A DNA stretch of 64,000 nt from Cymbidium sinense (lineage: Eukaryota > Streptophyta > Magnoliopsida > Asparagales > Orchidaceae): contig CM038215.1 of assembly GCA_021442155.1 (NCBI GenBank), positions 5,046,976 to 5,110,975 of the forward strand, written 5' to 3'. The position numbers and the translations under genes are program-made. Below, in pieces: positions 1 to 13,300 of this stretch. The notes under the pieces are model-generated. The model saw nothing but the letters and a program-made list of their open reading frames with translations. It did no database searches and was not told the DNA's origin. The stretch's first letter is position 1. The number at the start of each line of letters is the position of its first letter.

Positions 1-942
1 TTTATTTTGTTTGGTTTATTTATTTTAGGTTTATTTATTGTATTTTAAGATTTTTATTTTAGTTTATTTTTTAGGTTTAGCTTTAGGTTTTATTTTTTAT
101 TTTTAGGTTTAGGTTTAGGTTTTTATTTTTGGTTTTTTTAGGTTTTATTTTTAGTTTAGGTTAGGGGTTTATTTTTAGTTTATTTTATTTTATTTAGTTT
201 AGTGTTTAGGTTTAGTTTATTTTAGGTTTAATTGGTTTTATTTATTTTACTTTAGTTTATTTTTGTTTAGGTTTAAGTTTAGTTTGTTCTATTTATTTTA
301 GGTTTTGGTTTTCTTTTAGTTTAGGGTTTAAGTTTTATTTTTATTTATTTTAGGTTTATTTTTTTATTAGGTTTTCGTTTATTTTTATTTTATTTTATTT
401 TATGTTTATTTTATTTTTATTTTACATTTAATTTTTATTTTATTTAGGCTTTTCATTTTTATGTTTATTCTATTTTTTAGTTTAGTTTACATTTTTCTAT
501 ATTTTATTTTAGTTGAGTTTTTATCTTTTATTTTATTTTATTTTTAGGTTTAGGTTTAGGTTTAGGTTTAGGGTTAAGTTTAGGTTTAGTTTAGGTTTTT
601 AATTTATTTTATTTTAGTTTTTATTTAGTTTTAATTTTTTTATTGTTAGGTTTTATTTAGTTTAAGTTTAGGTTTTTAAGTTTTTACAATTTAGGGTTTA
701 AGGATTAGGGTTTAGGGTTTAAGGTTTAGGGTTTAGGGTTTGGGGTTTAGAGTTTACGGTTTAGAGTTGTAGATTTTAGGTATTAGGGTTTTGGGTTTAA
801 GGTTTAGGGTTTAGACTTTAGGGTATAGGGTTTTAGGGCATAGAGTTTAAGGTTTAGAGTTGTAGGTTTAAGGTTTAGGGTTTAGGGTTTAGGGTTCTTT
901 TTTATTTGTTAAAATTTAATTTAATTTAATTTATTTTATTTT

Positions 943-3531
943 TAAATTAAGTAAACTAGTTGGTTTAGGTTTATTTAGTTTGTTTAGTTTATTTTCTTAT
1001 TTATTTTAGTTTTTTTATTTTTTATTCTTATTAAGGTTTATTTTTGTTTTTATTTGGCTTAGTTTATTTATTTTAGGTTTATTTATTTTAGATTATTTTT
1101 TAGGTTTAGGTTTCGGTTTAGGTTTATTTTTTAGTTTAGTTTTATTTTTATTATTTTTTTTAGGTTTAGGTTTTATTTTTTATTTTTAGGTTTAGGTTTA
1201 AGTATTTATTTTATTTTTTTAGGTTTATGTTTTAGTTTTTATTTTAGATTTATTTTTAGTTTATTTTATTTTATTTAGTTTAAGTTTAGGTTTATGTTTA
1301 GTTTATTTTAGGTTTAGGTTTAGGTATTATTTATTTTAGTTTAGTTTATCTTAATTTACGTTTAGGTTGATTTTATTTTTATTTTAGGTTTAGGATTTTC
1401 TTTTTTTAGTTTAGGGATTAGGTTTTATTTTTTATTTATTTTTAGTTTTTTAAGGCTTAGGTTTTTATTTAGTTTTTATTTTATTTAATTTTAAGTTTAT
1501 TTTATTTTTATTTTAGGTTTAGTTATTATTTTATTTAGGCTTTTTATTTTTTGAAGGTTAGTTTAGGATTTTATTTTTTTTATTTTAGTTTAGTTTTAAT
1601 TTTTTATTTTATTTTATTTTTAGGTTTAGGTTTAAGTTTAGGTTTTAGTTTATGTTTTTTTTATTTTTTATTTTTTTCATTTCATTTTGGTTTATGTTTT
1701 TTTGTTTCTTTTATTTTTAGGTTTGATTTTGGTTAGGTTTAGGGTTTTAGCTTTTAGGGTTTATGGTTTAGGGTTCACGTTTTAAGATTTTATTTTTGAT
1801 ATATTTTTAGGTTTTATTTTTTAGTTTAGGTTTAGGTTTATTTTTAGTTTACTTTATTTTTTTTAGTTTAGGGTATAGATTTAGTTTACCTTAGGTTTAG
1901 GTTTAGGTTTTATTTATTTTATTTTAGGTTTAGGTTTATTTTATTTTGTTTGTTTTATTTTTATTTTAGGTTTAGTTTTTATTTTTAGTTTAGGGTTTGG
2001 GTTTTATTTTGTATTTATTTTTAGGTTTAATTTTTGGGTTTATTTTTTAAGTTTATGATTTTATTTTGTATTTATTTTAATTTATTTTAGGTTTATATTA
2101 TTTTTATTTTAAGTTTAGTTTTTATTTTATTTGTGTTTTTTTCTTAGGTTTATTTTATTATTTTTGATTAGTTTAAGTTTTTTTTAATTTATTTTAGTTT
2201 ATTTTTATTTTTTATTTTATTTTATTTTTTATTTTAAGTTCAGGTTATATTCTAGGGTTTTATTTTTTAATTTTTAGTTTTTTTTTATGTTTAAGTTTAT
2301 TTATTTATTTTATTTTCAAGTTTTATTTACTTTAGGTTTTGAACTTTTTATGGTTTAGGGTTTAGGGTTTTATGGTTTAATGTTTATGGCAATGGTTTAG
2401 GTCTTATGATTTAGGGCTAGGGATAGGGTTTAAAGTTTATGGTTTGGGATTTAGGGTTTAGGATTTAGGGTTTAGGGTTTAGGGTTGTAGGTCTAGGGTT
2501 CAAGGTTTAGGGTTAGTTTTAGGGTTTAGGGTTTAGGGTTTAGGGTTTAGGATTTATGGTTTAGGGTTAGATTTTTTTAGTTTATTTAGTTTATTTTTTT
2601 TATTTTTTTTTATTTTTATTTATGTTTTTTTATTTTTATTTAGTTTATTTTATTTCTTTAGGTTTATTTATTTTTGTTTAGGTTTTTTATTTTAGTTTAT
2701 TTTTAAGTTTTGGTTTTGGTTTATATTTATTTTGTAATTTAACTTTATTTTTATTTTATTTTTTAGGTTCTAGCTTTATTATTGATTTTTAGGTTTAGGC
2801 TAAGGTTATTATTTTATATTTTTACATTTAGGTTTATTGTTTTTATTTTAGGTTTATTTTTCGATTTTATTTTTTACTTTAGGTTTAAGTTTATTCTTAA
2901 TTTATTTTATTTTATTTAGTTTAGAGTTTAGGTTTAATTTATTTTAGGTTTTTGTTTAGTTTCTATTTATTTTAGTTTAGTTTATTTTAGTTTAGGTTTA
3001 GGTTTATTTTATTTTGTTATTTTGGGTTTAGGTTTTTCTAGTTTATGGTTTAGGTTTTATTTTTTATTTATTTTTAGGTTTTATTTTTAGTTTTGGTTTT
3101 TATTTAGTTTTTATTTTATTTTAATTTAGGCTTATTTTATTTTTATTTTTTTATTTAGTATTTATTTTATTTAGGCTTTTTATTTTTAAGGTTTATTTTA
3201 TTTTTTAGCTTAGTTTAGGTTTTTATTTATTTTATTTTATTTTAATTTCTATTTTTAGGTTTTACTAAGTTTAGGTTTAGGTTTTTAGGTTTTTATGATT
3301 TAGGGTTTAAGAATTATGGTTTATGGTTTAGGGTTTAGGGTTTAGGGTTTAGAGTTTACGATTTAGAGTTGTAGATTTTGGGATTAGGGTTTTGGATTTA
3401 GGGTTTAGGATTTACAGTTTAGGGTTTAGGGTTTTAGGGTACAGGGTTTAAGGTTTAGAGTTGTAGGTTTAAGGTTTGGGGTTTTATTTTATTTTTTTTA
3501 GATTTAATTTAATTTTATTTATTTTATTTTT
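943..3531 (+). repeat. Satellite unit, first copy of a 2.59 kb tandem pair
   Basis: This unit opens with a type A hinge (AAATTAAGTAAACTAGTTGG), passes through AT-rich spacer and a small heptamer block at about 1,740-1,790, a second block at about 2,340-2,570, more spacer, and a block at about 3,285-3,480. The next hinge at 3532 has the same GTTGG ending. DNA upstream of both hinges matches closely, including the words TTTAGAGTTGTAG and a T-rich lead-in, and equivalent downstream words (1,551 and 4,120) lie 2,569 bp apart. The two copies therefore look like a recent tandem duplication. The hinge expected near 2,570 is degenerate. No gene is seen. Confidence 0.7.
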
Positions 3532-6404
3532 AAATTAAGTAAACTAGTTGGTTTAGGTTTATTTTTGTTTGTTTAGTTTATTTTCTTATTTATTTTACTT
3601 CATTTTATTTTTTATTCTTATTTAAGTATATTTTTTTTTATTTGGCTTAGTTTATTTATTTTAAGTTTATTTATTTTAGATTATTTTTTAGGTTTAGGTT
3701 TAGGTTTAGGTTTTGTTTTTTATTTTATTTTATAGGTTTAGGTTTTATTTTTATTTTTAGGTTTAGGTTTAAGTTTTTATTTTACTTTTTTAGGTTTTGT
3801 TTTAGTTTTTAATTTAGATTTATTTTTAGTTCATTTTATTTTATTTAGCTTAAGTTTAGGTTTAGGTTTAGTTTATTTTAGGTTTCGGTTTAGGTATTAT
3901 TTATTTTTGTTTTGTTTATCTTAGTTTAGGATTAGGTTCATTTTATTTTTATTTTACGTGTAGGATTTTCTTTTTTAAGTTTATGGTTTAGGTTTTATTT
4001 TTATTTATTTTTAGTTTTTTTAGGTTTAGGTTTTTATTTAGTTTTTATTTTATTTAATTTTAAGTTTATCTTATTTTTAGTTTAGGTTTAGTTATTATTT
4101 TATTTAGGTTTTTTATTTTTTGAAGTTTAGTTTAGGATTTTATTTATTTTATTTTAGTTTAGTTTTTATTTTTTATTTTATTTTCTTTTTAGGTTTAGGT
4201 TTAGGTTTAGGTTTTAGTTTATGTTTTTTTTATTTTTTATTTTTTTCATTTCATTTTGGTTTATGTTTTTTTGTTTATTTAATTTTTAAGTTTTATTTAG
4301 TTTAGGTTTAAGTTTTTAGCTTTTTAGGGTTTACAATTTAGGGTTCACGTTTTAAGATTTTATATTTGATATATTTTTAGGTTTTATTCTTTAGTTTAGG
4401 TTTAGGTTTATTTTTAGTTTATTTTATTGTATTTAGTTTAGGGTTTGATTTAGTTTATTTTAGGTTTTATTTATTTTATTTTGTTTATTTTATTTTTAGT
4501 TTAGGTTTAGTTTTTATTTTTAGTTTAGGGTTTGGGATTTATTTTTTATTTATTTTTAGGTTTAATTTTTGGGTTTATTTTTTAAGTTTAGGTTTTTATT
4601 TTTTATTTATTTTAATTTATTTAGGTTTATTCCATTTTAATTTTACATTTAGTTTTTATTTTATTTGGGTTTTTTCCTTAGGTTTATATTATTATTTTTG
4701 ATAAGTTTAAGTTTTTATTTATTTTATTTTAGTTTATTTTTATTTTTTATTTTATTTTATTTTTAGGTTTAAGTTTAGGTTATATTTTAGGGTTTTATTT
4801 TTAAATTTTTTAATTTTTTTTAAGTTTAAGTGTTTTTTATTTATTTTATTTTCAAGTTTTATTTACTTTAGGTTTAGGTCTTTAGGTTTTAACTTTTTAG
4901 GGTTTAGGGTTTAGGGTTTCATGGTTTAATATTTATGGCAATAGTTTAAGGATTATGGTTTAGGGTTTAATGTTTAGGCTTTAGGGTTTAGGGTTTTTAG
5001 AGTTTAGGGTTTGGCATTTAGGTTTTATGGTTTTAGGGTTTAGGGTTTTTAGATTAGGGTTAGTTTATGGCTCAGGGTCTTGGGTTTTAGGGTTTATAAT
5101 TTAGGGTTTAGGATTTAGGGTTAGGGATAGGGTTTAAAGTTTAGGGTTTGGGGTTTAGGGTTTAGGGTTGTAAGTCTAGGGTTCAAGGTTTAGAATTAGT
5201 TTTAGGGTTTAGACTTAGGTTTAGTTTTAGCGTTCACATTTTAAGATTTTTTTTAGGTTTTATTTAGTTTAGGTTTAGGTTTTTAGGTTTTTTTGGGTTT
5301 GAGGTTTCGGGTTTAAAGTTTAAGGTTTAAGGTTTAGGGTATAGGGTTGTAGGTTTTAGGGTTTAGAGTTATAGGGTTTAGGGTTTAGGGTTTAGGGTTT
5401 TAAGGTTGGTTTAGGGTTTAAGGTTGTAGGTTTACGGTTCAAGGTTTAGGGTTTGTGGTCGATTTTGAGGTTTAGGGTTAACATTTTTTTTTATTTTTTT
5501 AGTTTTTATTTTTTTAAAAAAATTAAGTAAACTTATAGGTTTAGGTTTATTTAGTTTATTTTTTATTTATTTTAGTTTTTTGGTTTATTTTGATTTTTAT
5601 TTAATTTAGTTTATTTTTTTTAGGTTTAGTTATTTTATTTTAGATTTTTCATTTTACTTTATTTTTTAGGTTTAGGTTTAGATTTGGTTCATTTTTAGTT
5701 TAGTTTTATATTTATTTTATTTTTTAGGTTTAAGTTTTATAATTTTTTTTAGGTTTAGGTTTTGGTTTTTATTTTATGTTTTTAGGTTTAGGTTTTAGGT
5801 TTTTATTTTAGGTTTATTTTTTGGTTTTGTTTTTTTAGGTAGGTTTATTTTTAGTTTATTTTGTTTTATTTAGGGTTTTGGTTTAGGTTTAAGGTTTAGG
5901 TTTTCTTATTTATTTAATTTTAGGTTTATTTTTTGGTTTAAGTTTTTATTTAGTTTATAGTTTATTTTATTTTTGGTTTATTTTATTTTTATTTTAGGTT
6001 TAGTTTTTATTTTATTTAGGTTTTTTAATTTAGTTTATGTTTTTATTTACTTTATTTTAATTGAGTTTTTATTTTTTTTATTTTAATTTCCTTTTAGGTT
6101 TAGGTTTAGGTTTAGGTTTTAGTTTAGGGTTTATTTATTTTATTTTTTTATTATATTTTGGTTTAAGTTCTTTTATTTATATTATTTTTAGGTTTTATTT
6201 AGTTTAGCTTTAGCTTTTTAGCTTTTTAGGGTTTAGGGTTAGTTGAGGGTTTAGGGTTTAGGGTTTAAGGTGTAGGGTTTAGGGTGTAGGGTTTAGGGTT
6301 TAGGTTTTTGGGTTTAGGGTTTGGGGTTTAGGGTTTTAGGGTTTAGGGTTTATGTTTTAGGTTTAGGGTTCAAGTTTTAATTTAGGGTTTAGGGTTTTGG
6401 TTTT

Positions 6405-6870
6405 AATAGAGAACAAATTCATTATCAACATTTCTTCTTTTTGATTTCATCAACCAAGTAACACACCAAGTTTTTTAAGACACATGCAATGACATAGATT
6501 AAAAATGAGCACACATAAAGCAAATCAAAGACCCTAGATAACTATAACCGTCTTTATTTTAAAGATAAAGTTTGATAAGCAGCAGATAAAAATGGGCATT
6601 CTTCAGTTTCTCTAGTTCCCATCAGAATCAACCCAGCCTCTTGAGTAGTGGGATTCACCATCATATCCATGATCTCTCCCTCTACCACCACCATGGATAT
6701 AACCTCCATCAGTCCTCTCGCCTCCATAATAACCACTGCTCCGACCACCATCTCCATATCCACCAGCACCTCCAATTCCCTCACCACCACGATAACTGCG
6801 CCTCAGCCGCCTCCATCCGATCAGGAAGCCTTTCCTGATGTTCCTGTCGTCAAGGTTCTACCCATTCTTA
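6405..6870 (-). pseudogene. GRP retro-copy 1: 3' end of class IV glycine-rich RNA-binding protein
   Basis: Reading the minus strand from 6870: the sequence leaves the telomeric repeat at CCCATTCTTAGGG and shows remains of NLDDRNI, the conserved end of the RRM of class IV GRPs, then a Gly/Tyr/Arg-rich tail (GGAGGYGDGGRSSGYYGGER, then GGYIHGGGRERE), SHYSRG and a stop. It continues into about 200 bp of 3' UTR ending at TTTGTTCTCTATT near 6405. The RRM start and promoter are absent, so it is a 5'-truncated fragment. Frame is broken between the RRM remnant and the tail. Functional family members bind RNA in cold and stress responses; this copy cannot. The longer open frames here are out-of-frame shadows. 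Confidence 0.75.
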
Positions 6871-9455
6871 GGGTTTAGGTTTAGGTTTAGGTTTATTAGG
6901 TTTTAGGGTATAGGTTTATTTTTTTAATTTATTTAGTTACTTTAGGCTTAGCTTTAGGATTTGAGGATTAAGTTTTACGATTTAGGGTTAGGGTTTAGGG
7001 TTTAGGGTTAGGGTTTAGGGTTTAGGGTGCAGGGTTTATGGTTTAACGTTTAGGGTTTTAAGGTTTATGGTTTAGGATTAGGGTTTAGGGTTTTTTAAGG
7101 TTTAGTGTTTAGGGTTTAGGGTTTGGGTTTAGAGTGGTAGGTTTAGGGTTGTAGGTCTAGAGTTCAGGGTTTTGGTTAGTTTTAGGGTTTAGGGTTTATG
7201 GTTTAGGATTTAAGGTTTAAGGTTTTATTTTCTTAAAAAAAATTAAGTTAACCAATAGGTTTAGGTTTATTTATTTTATTTACTTTATTTATTATTTATT
7301 TTAGTTCATTTTATTTTTTATTTTTATTTTTGTTTACTTTTTATTTTTAATTACTTTAGTTTATTTATTTTAGTTTAGGTTTTCTATTTTAATTTTTTTT
7401 GTTTTGGTTTAGGTTTAGGTTTAGTTTGAGTTTTAATTGAGTTTTATTTTTATTTTATTTTTTAGGTTTAGTTTTTATTTTTTATTTTTTGGTTTATATT
7501 TGCATTATTATTTTATTTTATTAGGTTTAGGTTTAGGTTTTTATTTTATGTTTATTTTTATGTTTTATTTTTTAGTTTAGGTTTAAGTTTATTTTTAGTT
7601 AATATTATTTTATTTAGTTTAGGTTTAGGTTTAGGTATAATTTATTTTAGGTTTAGGTTTTATTTATTTAAGTTTAGTTTATTTTAGTTTAGGTTTAGGT
7701 ATATTTTATTTTATTTATTTTATTTTTATTTTAGGTTTAGGTTTTTTTAGTTTAGGGTTTAAGTTTTATTTATTAATTATTTTTAGGTTTATATTTTAAA
7801 TTTAGGTTTTTATTTAGATTGTATTTTATTTTGTTATATGTTTATTTTATTTTTATTTTATGTTTTCTTTTTTATTACGGTTTTTTATTCTTGTGTTTTT
7901 TATTCTTAGGTTTATTTTATTTTTTAATTTAATTTAGGTTTTTGATTAATTTATTTTAGTTTATTTTTTTAAATTTTATTTTATTTATAGGTTTAGGCTT
8001 AGGTTTTTATTTTATTTTATTTCTTTATTTTATTTAGGCTTAGGTTTATTTATTTATTTTATTTTAAAGTTTTATTTAGTTGAGGTTTAGCTTTTTAGGC
8101 TTTTAGGGTTTAATGTTAAGGGTTTAAGGATTATGGTTTGGAGTTTTCGGGTTTAGAATTTTAGGGTTTTAGGTTTAGGGTTAGGGTTTAGGGTTTAGGG
8201 TTTATCGTTTAGGCTTTATAGTTTAGGGCTTTTAGGGTTTAGGGTTTAGGGTTTAGGGTTTTTTTTTTGGGTTTAGGGTTAGTTTAGGGTTTAGGCTTTA
8301 GGCTTTATGGTTTAGGGTATTTAGGGTTTAGGGTTTAGGGCTAGTTTAGGATTTAGGGTTTATGATTTAAGGATTAGGGATTAGGGTTTAGGTTAGTGTT
8401 TAAGATTTAGGGTTTAGGGTTTAGAGTTGTAGGTTTAGGGTTTAGGGTTAGTTTTGTGGTTTAGTGTTTAGGATTTATGGTTTATAATTTAGGATTTAGG
8501 GTTTAGGGTTTAAGGTTTAGGTTTTTTTTAAAAAAAATTAAGTAAACCACTAGGGTTAGGTTTATTTACTTTATTTAGTTTAATTTTTATTTTTAATAGT
8601 TTATTTTTTTATTTTTATTTATTTTAGGTTTATTTATTCTATTTCAATTTTTTATTTTAGTTTATTTTTTATGTCTAGGTTTATTTTTTAGTTGAGTTTT
8701 ATTTTTATTTAAATTTTTAAGTTTAGGTTTTATTTTTTATTTTAAGGTTTAGGTTTAAATTTTTATTTAATTTTTTTAGGTTTAGGTTTTAGGTTTTTAT
8801 TTTAGGTTTATTTTTTGGTTTTCTTTTTAAATTTAGATTTAGGTTTATTTTTAGTTCATTTTATTTTATTTAGTTTAGGTTTAGGTTTAGCTTTAATTTA
8901 TTTCAGGTTTAGGTTTTGGTTTTATTTATTTCAGCTTAGTTTATTTTAGTATAGGTTATGTTTATTTTATTTTGTTTATATTTTTATTTATTTTAAGTTT
9001 AGGTTTTTTTTAGTTTAGGGTTTAGGTTTTGTTTTTTTATTTATTTTTAGGTTTTATTTTTAGGTTTATTTTTTACGTTTAGATTTTTATTTAGTTTTTA
9101 TTTTATTTTGTTTAAGGTTTATTTTATTTTTATTTTAGGTTTAATTTTTATTAAGGTTTTTTATTCTTAGGTTTATTTTATTTTTTAATTTAGTTTAGGT
9201 TTTTTTTTAATTTCTTTTAGTTTATTATTATTTTTTGGTTTAGGCTTAGGTATTTTTTTATTTGATTATTTTATTTAGCCTTAGGTTTATATATATATTT
9301 TTTATTTGTTTAGATTTAGGTTTTTAGGCTTTTAAGGTTTAGGGATTATGTTTTAGGGTTTTCGGGTTTAGGATTTTAGGGTTTAGGGTTAAGGGTTAGG
9401 GTTTAAGGTTTAGGGTTATAGGTTTAGGGTTTAGAGTTTAAGGTTTATTTATTTA

Positions 9456-9464
<9 letters not shown>

Positions 9465-9488
<24 letters not shown>
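9465..9488. repeat. (TA)12 microsatellite
   Basis: Twelve uninterrupted TA dinucleotides immediately before the hinge at 9489. A shorter TA run (about 11,851-11,861) occupies the same place before the hinge at 11866, so it is a position-specific feature of these units. Confidence 0.9.
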
Positions 9489-9840
9489 ACTTAAGTTAAC
9501 AAGTAGGTTTTCGTTTATTTAGTTTATGTTCTTATTTATTTTAGTTTTTTTTATTTTTATTTAGGTTTATTTTTATTTTTTATTTAGTTACTTTATTTAT
9601 TGTAGGTTTATTTACTTTAGGTTTACTTTTAGGTACTTAAAGTTTAGGGTTTAGGATTTAGGCTTTAGGGTTTGGGGCTTAGGGTTTATGGTTTGCAGTT
9701 GTAGATTTTAGTGATTAGGGTTAAGGGCTTAGGGTTTAGGGTTTTGGGTTTAGGGTTTAGGGATTAGGGTTATAGGTTTAGAGTTTAGGGTTTAGGGTTT
9801 AGGGATTTTTTTATTTATTTTTATTTTATTTTATATATAA

Positions 9841-11865
9841 TTAACTTAAGTAAACTAGTAGATTTAGGTTTACTAAGTTTATTTAGTTTATTTTCTTATT
9901 TATTTTAGTTTATTTTCTTTTTTATTTTTATTTATGTTTACTTTTATTTTTATTTAGTTTAGTTTTGTTAATTTTAGGTCTATTTACTTTAGGTTTATGT
10001 TTAGTTCATTTTATTTTAATTAGATTAGGTTTAGGTTTAGGTTTAGGTTTAGGTTTAGGTTTTATTTATTTCAATTTAGTTTATTTTAATTTTGGTTTAG
10101 GTTTATTTTATTTTATTTATTTTATTTTTATTTTAGGTTTAGGTTTTATTTTTTATTTATTTTTAGGTTTATTTTTTTGGCTTAGGTTTTTATTTTATTT
10201 TATTTTAGGTTTAATTTATTTTTATTTTATGTTTAGTTTTTATTATATTAAGGCTTTTTATTTTTAGATTTATATTATTTTTTAGTTTAGTTTAGGTTAT
10301 TTTTTATTTTATTTTAGTTTGTTTTTTTATTTTATTTTATTTTTAGGTTTAGGTTTAGGTTTTAATTTAGGTTTTAATTTTACTTTATTTTTTATTTTAT
10401 TTAGGTTGAGGTTTTTTATCTATTTTATTTTTAGGTTTTTTTTAGTTTATGTTTTTAAGCTTTTAGGGTTTAGGGTTTAGGGTTTAGGGTTTAGGGTTTA
10501 AGGTTTTAGAGTTTAGGATATAATGATTTAGGGTTTACAGTTTAGGGTTTGGTATTTAAGCATTCGGGTTTAGGTTTGTTTAAGGTTTAGGGTTTAGGGT
10601 TTAGGATTTAGGGTTTGGGGTTAATTTAGGGTTTAGGGTTATGCTTTAGGCTTAGGGTTTAGGGTTTTTAGGGTTTAAGGTTTAAGGTGTAGGTTTTACA
10701 GTTTAATGTTTAGGGGTTTATGGCTTATGCTTTTAAGGTTTCGGGTTTAGGATTAGGGTTTAGGGTTTAGGGTTTCAGGGTTGTAGGTTTAGGGTTGTAG
10801 GCTTAAGGTTTAGGGTTTAGGGTTAGTTTTAGAGTTTTGGGTTTAGGGTTTTTTTTAAATTAAGTAAATTAGTAGGTTTAGGTTCATTTAGTTTATTTTT
10901 TTATTCATTTTAGTTTATTTTTTTTATTATTTTTATTTAAGTTTATTTTTTTATTTAGTTTAGTTTACTTATTTTAGGTTTTTTTATTTTGGTTTATGTT
11001 TCTTATTTTAGTTTATTTTTTAGACTTAGCTTTTGGTTTATGTTTATTTTTTTAGCTTAGTTTTATTTTGATTTTAATTTTTAGGTTTAGGTTTTATTTT
11101 TTATTTTTAGGTTTAGGCTTAGGTTTTTATTTATTTTTTTGGTTTATGGTTTAGGTTTTTATTTTAGGTTTCCTTTTAGGTTTTCTTTTTTAGTTTAAAT
11201 TCTAGGTTTATTTTTAGTTTATTTTTTTTATTTAATTTAGGGTTTAGGTTTAGTTTATTTTAGGCTTAGGTTTAGGTTTTATTTATTTTAGTTTACTTTA
11301 TTTTAGTTTAGTTTTAGATTTATTTTATTTTATTTATTTTAGGTTTAAGTTTTTTTCTAGTTTAGGGGTTAAGTTTTATTTTTTATTTATTTTTTGATTT
11401 ATTTTTTAGGTTTAGGTTTTTATTTAGTTTTCCTTTTATTTTATTTTAGGTTTATTTTATTTTCAATTTACAATTAGTTTTTATTTTTAGGTTTATTTTA
11501 TTTTTTTGTATAGTTTAGGATTTTATTTATTTTATTTTAGTTTAGTTTTTATTTTTTATTTTATTTATTTTTATATTTAGGTTCAGGTTTAGGTTTTAGT
11601 TTAGGGTTTTATTTTATTTTATTTTATTTTATTTTTAATTTTAGGTTTTTTTAATTATTTTATTTTTAGGTTTTATTTAGTTTAGGTTTAGGTTTTCAGG
11701 ATCTTAAGATTTAGGGTTTAATGTTTAGGGTTTAGGGTTTAGGATTTAGGATTTAGGCTTTAGGGTTTAAGGCTTAGGTTTTAGGGTTTAGGGTTTAAGG
11801 TTTAGGGTTGTAAGTTTAGGGTTTAGGATTTTTTTGTTTTTATTTTATTTTATATATATATTTTT
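9841..11865 (+). repeat. Satellite interval of about 2.0 kb between two type A hinges
   Basis: Two spacer-plus-heptamer units of 1,016 and 1,009 bp, divided by the hinge at 10857. Both match the modal unit length of about 1.05 kb. It includes one of the cleanest heptamer runs in the window (10,462-10,496) and a short TA run before the 11866 hinge. No gene is supported: the long open frame at 9,965-10,267 is a product of T-rich, G-poor low-complexity sequence. Confidence 0.6.
10462..10496 (+). repeat. Perfect telomeric run, five TTTAGGG
   Basis: Five consecutive exact heptamers, among the longest perfect runs I found. All other parts of the array are interrupted more often, which argues against active telomerase-maintained telomere. 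Confidence 0.9.
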
Positions 11866-13265
11866 AACTTAAGTAAATTGGTAGGTTTTGGTTTATTTAG
11901 TTTATTTAATTTATTTTCTTATTTATTTTAGTTTATTTTCTTTTTAATTTTTATTTAGATTTATTTGTTTACTCAGTTTAATTTATTTACTTTAGTTTTA
12001 TTTATTTTAGTTTATTTTGTAGGTTTAGGGTTAGGTTTAGGTTTATTTATTAGTTTATTTTAATTTTATTTTCTTTTTTAGGTTTAACTTTTATTTTTTA
12101 TTTTTAGGTTTAGGTTTAGTTTTTATTTTATTTTTTTAGGTTTAGGTTTTATGTTTTTATTTTAGGTTTAATTTTAAGTATTATATTTTAGTTTAGGTTT
12201 ACGTTTATTTTTAGTTTATGTTTAGTTTATTTCATTAGATTTAGTCTACTTTTAGGTTTAGGTTTAGGTATGATTTATTTTAGTTTAGTTTATCTTTGTT
12301 TAGGTTTTGGTTTATTTATTTTTGTTTTAAGTATAAGTTTTTTTTATTAGTTTAGGGTTTAGGTTTTATTTTTTATTTATTTAGGTTTATTTTTTAGGTT
12401 TAGGTTTTTTTAGTTTTTATTTTATTTAATTTTTGGTTTATTTTATTATTATTTTATGTTTTGTTTTTATTTTATTTAGGTAATTTATTTTTTTAGTTTA
12501 GTTTAGGTTTTCATTTATTTTATTTTAGTTTAGTTTTTTATTTTTTATTTTATTTTCTTTTTAGGTTTAGGTTTAGGTTTATGTTTTAGTTTATGTTTTT
12601 TTATATTTTATTTTTATTTTTTTCATTTTATTTTGGTGTAGGTTTTATTTATTTATTTTATTTTTAGGTTTTGTTTAGTTCAAGTTTAGATTTTTAGCCT
12701 TTTAGAGTTTAGGGTTTAGGGTTTAGGTTTTAGGTTTTTATTTTAGGTTTACTTTTAGGTTTTAATTTTTAGTTTAGGATTAGGTTTATTTTTAGTTTAT
12801 TTTATTTTATTTAGTTTAGGGCTTAGGTTTAGGTTTTATTAATTTTAGTTTAGGTAAAGGTTTATTTTATTTTGTTTATTTTATTTTTATTTTAGTTTTA
12901 ATTTTTATTTTTAGTTTAGGTTTTTGGTTTTATTATTTATTTATTTTTAGTTTTATTTTTAGGTTTAGATTTTTATTTAATTTTTATTTTATTTTATTTT
13001 AGGTTTATTTTATTTTTATTTTATGTTTAGTTTTTATTTTATTTAGGTTTTTTATTCTTAGGTTTGTATTATTTTTTGTTTAGTTTAGGTTTTTATTTAT
13101 TTTATTTTAGTTTATTTTTATTTTTTCATTTTTTTTTATTTTTAGGTTTAGGCTTTGGTTTTAGTTTAGGTTTTTATTTTATTTTTTATTTTTTTATGTA
13201 GGTTTAAGTTTTTTTATTTATTTCATTTTTAGGTTCTATTTACTTTAGGTTTAGATTTTTAGGTT

Positions 13266-13300
13266 TTTAGGGTTTAGGGTTTAGGGTTTAGGGTTTAGGG
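13266..13300 (+). repeat. Perfect telomeric run, five TTTAGGG
   Basis: Five exact heptamers at the start of the heptamer block that precedes the hinge at 13751. The block then decays through variant words including a GGCAAGGGTTT-like segment shared with blocks near 2,390, 19,610 and 25,940. Confidence 0.9.

Larger units (their letters stand above)
3532..9840 (+). repeat. Satellite superunit 1 (about 6.3 kb), with GRP fragment
   Basis: Runs from the type A hinge at 3532 to the one at 9841, 6,309 bp, with internal hinges at 5521, 7241, 8535 and 9489. It holds a GRP pseudogene at 6,405-6,870, 884 bp after the hinge at 5521. The superunit at 18,265 has its GRP copy 881 bp after the equivalent hinge at 20,999, so the two align. 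Relative to that copy, superunit 1 lacks about 0.75 kb near 5.2-5.3 kb, which explains its shorter first part. A TA microsatellite lies beside the 9489 hinge. Confidence 0.6.

Noticed and set aside
1551..1736. 61-codon open frame with hydrophobic F/L/G-rich product, and similar frames at 4,120-4,305, 9,965-10,267 and 13,912-14,097
   Set aside because: They read TTT/TTA/GGT-type satellite spacer. The F, L, Y, G composition is dictated by the repeat, and the two similar frames reflect a tandem duplication, not a gene family.
6554..6790. Minus-strand open frame of 78 codons rich in Val/Met/Glu, overlapped by two plus-strand frames; similar frames at 22,081-22,347 and 35,691-35,882
   Set aside because: These are out-of-frame readings of the GRP glycine-rich tail. 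The true, interrupted frame gives GGY/GGG and RRM-end residues.
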